Below are positions 33,446 to 34,623 of a stretch of DNA of 34,623 bases, one piece after another. Where the stretch lies: NCBI GenBank assembly GCA_947063875.1, contig CAMSTY010000038.1:1-34623 (forward strand), read 5' to 3'. The translations under genes were made by a program, and so were the position numbers. The notes below the pieces were generated by a model, which saw only the letters and a program-made list of their open reading frames with translations, searched no databases and was not told where the DNA came from. Position 1 is the first letter of the stretch, and each line of letters begins with the position of its first letter. Source of the DNA: an uncultured bacterium (GTDB lineage Bacteria; Bacillota; Clostridia; Lachnospirales; Lachnospiraceae).

Positions 33446-33604
33446 TTATACAATAAATTTATACAATTCATCATACAAGACAGATTCTGTGAAAGAACCA
33501 TTAAAGTTTAAGTAATTGAATAGTGGTAAATAGAAGTTGACTACAAATCTAAGAATTTGCGGTCTTTTTGTCATGTCTAAAAATAGGTATAACCCAAAAA
33601 GCAT
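33446..33604 (-). CDS. Short membrane-protein ORF or 5'-truncated fragment in the element
   Basis: From ATG at 33604 the frame encodes 52 residues (MLFGLYLFLDMTKRPQ, then FVVNFYLPLFNYLNF...ELYKFIV). The frame stays open upstream to 33700, adding a hydrophobic stretch (WILYTIYCIGILLNTIFIPLCYF), but has no ATG, GTG or TTG there. It could be a decayed or start-less passenger gene. The rest of 33386-33755 is AT-rich and shows no other feature. Confidence 0.3.
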   Translation of the reverse strand: MLFGLYLFLDMTKRPQILRFVVNFYLPLFNYLNFNGSFTESVLYDELYKFIV

Positions 33605-33779
33605 AAAATAGCATAGAGGTATAAAAATTGTATTTAGAAGGATACCAATACAGTAAATTGTGTATAATATCCATTTTCCATTTTTTGATACTTTTTCTCT
33701 CTAAATCCCACTTACAAGATTAAAATTGTCTATATATTTACTCAATTTGCTTGCATCAGTCACTTTCTGTGACACAGCC

Positions 33780-33787
33780 ATTGGATT
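33780..33787. repeat. Target-site duplication, right copy (IS1595-like element)
   Basis: ATTGGATT, identical to 30943-30950, directly outside the right inverted repeat. Confidence 0.9.
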
Positions 33788-34227
33788 TACTTCATGGCAC
33801 AATGAAAATTATAAGTTTATTGGTGATTTAGAAGATGGGCAATTGGGAGAAAATGATATAAACTGGATGAATTATGAGGAAACTTTGACGGCTTGGGAAG
33901 TAACGGTTCTCTATTTGCGACATCATGGAATAAAATTCTCAGGTATTTATCATCAAAAAGGCAGGTATGGCGTACCGTATTTTGACAATGGGAAAAAACT
34001 ATGTTTGGATATCCAATCATGGGGTTATTTGATGGAAGAAGCATTAAACATGAAACCGGATACAGATCTGCCAGGGTGTAAGTGGTCCTATTGGGCTGAA
34101 CCGAATGAATTTGTACTCCCTTACGAGGAACCGCCTGATGATATTTTCCATTGGAAGCACGATCCAATCGCCAAAACCAAAATGGAACTATACTTGAAAA
34201 GCGGCCCTTCTTCTACATAGATGCGAT

Positions 34228-34521
34228 GTGAAAGGCTCCTTAAATGCCGGTCTGCAGCCGGTATGGTACATAGGGGCGATTGATCTGCCTTATGCAGAAA
34301 ATAAAAATATTCTGACAGTAAAAGCTTGGAGTGGAATCAAGCAATTTGTTAAGGTTAAGGTTAATCTTATTCCGACAGAACTTACACCACAGCAAACCTC
34401 TATTATTTACGCATCTGAAGCTGATGTGCTGAACCAGAAAGAATGCTTAATAAAACTCAATAAAATTGCAATACATCAGATGTCTATTTTGGAAGAACAG
34501 ACTACAAAGATTTTGAAGTGA
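34228..34521 (+). CDS. Hypothetical protein, possibly a gene fragment
   Basis: A 97-residue frame opening at a GTG without a visible ribosome site; the frame is open from 34198, overlapping the disrupted gene's end. It reads GLQPVWYIGAIDLPYAENKNILTVKAWSG, then a C-terminal helix. The first half looks like beta strands of a larger domain, so it may be the 3' remnant of another gene. No family is recognised. Confidence 0.35.
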   Translation: MKGSLNAGLQPVWYIGAIDLPYAENKNILTVKAWSGIKQFVKVKVNLIPTELTPQQTSIIYASEADVLNQKECLIKLNKIAIHQMSILEEQTTKILK

Positions 34522-34592
34522 TTTAATTCCCCCTTCAGCCAAAATCAAAAGCAAGCGCCCCTACCGATCGAGAAAGAGTACCCAAAAACAGG

Positions 34593-34623
34593 CCAGGGGT
34601 TGGCAGGGTTTGGCGACTTTTGG
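34593..34623. repeat. Dispersed palindromic repeat, copy C (cut by the window edge)
   Basis: The 31 bases match copy A 13331-13361 at 29 of 31 positions, including the arm and the CGACTTTTGG loop motif. The rest lies outside the window. Confidence 0.85.

Larger units (their letters stand above)
30951..33779. mobile_element. IS1595-like non-autonomous element with membrane-protein ORFs, carrying a nested ISAs1 element
   Basis: The ends are inverted repeats: GGCTGTGTCACAGA, three mismatched bases, TGACTGAT at the left (30951-30975), and its complement at the right (33755-33779). They are flanked by the 8-bp duplication ATTGGATT. The length is 2829 bp; removing the nested ISAs1 and its duplication leaves about 1563 bp. 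The interior is AT-rich and all recognisable ORFs lie on the minus strand. The only transposase sequence is an N-terminal piece (30941-31384). IS1595-family elements carrying passenger genes are known, for example tISCpe8 of Clostridium perfringens. Confidence 0.85.
30934..34220 (+). pseudogene. Host gene disrupted by an IS1595-like insertion (149-residue product reconstructed)
   Basis: Removing the element 30951-33779 and one copy of its target duplication joins bases 30934-30950 to 33788-34220. This gives exactly 450 bases: one uninterrupted frame starting MKLIGFTSWHNENYK and ending at the TAG at 34218-34220. The rebuilt start has AAGGCGGG 7 bases upstream, so it is the true one; the apparent start at 33726 lies inside the element. 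The product is acidic, Trp/Tyr-rich and has no signal peptide (IGDLEDGQLGENDINWMNY, WEVTVLYLRHHGIKFSGIY, WSYWAEPNEFVLPYEEPPDD). I do not recognise its family. The reading frame is intact on both sides, so the insertion appears recent. Confidence 0.85.

Noticed and set aside
33726..33787. Apparent start of the plus-strand gene at 33726
   Set aside because: The first residues are translated from the IS1595-like terminal repeat; the true start with a ribosome site is at 30934, across the insertion.
1..34623. CRISPR array, tRNA, rRNA or prophage
   Set aside because: No regularly spaced repeats, no tRNA-like cloverleaf, no rRNA sequence and no phage structural genes were seen by eye on either strand.

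Overview
The window looks like a chromosomal segment of an anaerobic Firmicute, most likely Lachnospiraceae (Clostridium cluster XIVa). The reasons are strong AGGAGG-type ribosome sites, a DUF5721-type protein, an HrcA/CIRCE heat-shock operator, a BMP-type nucleoside transporter, NhaC, and moderate GC over most of the window. Almost all genes lie on the minus strand; the one clearly intact plus-strand gene is the YihY/BrkB-type membrane protein.

Layout, left to right. (1) 1-67: start of an AAA ATPase running off the edge. (2) 155-4730: recO, a NusG-domain-II membrane protein and a heterodimeric ABC exporter with one degenerate ATP site. (3) 4891-8365: yihY-type gene, NUDIX hydrolase, PIN-like protein, DJ-1/PfpI protein and a DegV lipid-binding protein. 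(4) 8459-11121: a decayed LacI-type regulator, then a two-gene RNA-repair module made of an HD-Pnk-like end-healing enzyme and an Rnl2-like RNA ligase. (5) 11166-13202: a zinc-ribbon/FecR/YARHG membrane protein. (6) 13491-15494: htpG, with a sigma-A promoter preceded by CIRCE. (7) 15642-19891: small membrane protein, DUF5721 protein, parvulin-type lipoprotein, HAD phosphatase and NhaC.

(8) 20000-30335 is the metabolic core. Reading in the direction of transcription: Smr protein, histidine phosphatase, class II aldolase, zinc alcohol dehydrogenase, MtnA-type isomerase, BMP lipoprotein, two-domain ABC ATPase, two permeases, and an MTA/SAH/5'-deoxyadenosine-deaminase-type amidohydrolase. Together the set fits uptake and salvage of 5'-modified nucleosides (methylthioadenosine or 5'-deoxyadenosine). 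The route would be deamination, phosphorolysis by an enzyme encoded elsewhere, isomerisation, aldol cleavage to DHAP plus a short aldehyde, and reduction of the aldehyde. No pentose kinase is present, which suggests the deaminase/phosphorylase route.

(9) 30449 to the end is an AT-rich accessory region with nested transposition that can be reconstructed to the base. A host gene (ATG at 30934) was interrupted by an IS1595-like element (30951-33779, 8-bp target duplication). That element was itself hit by a complete ISAs1-family element (32120-33376, 9-bp target duplication). The IS1595-like element carries only a transposase N-terminus plus small membrane-protein ORFs, so it looks non-autonomous.

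A dispersed palindromic repeat occurs three times (13331-13406, 30449-30660, 34593 to the end). Two of these copies bracket the accessory region.
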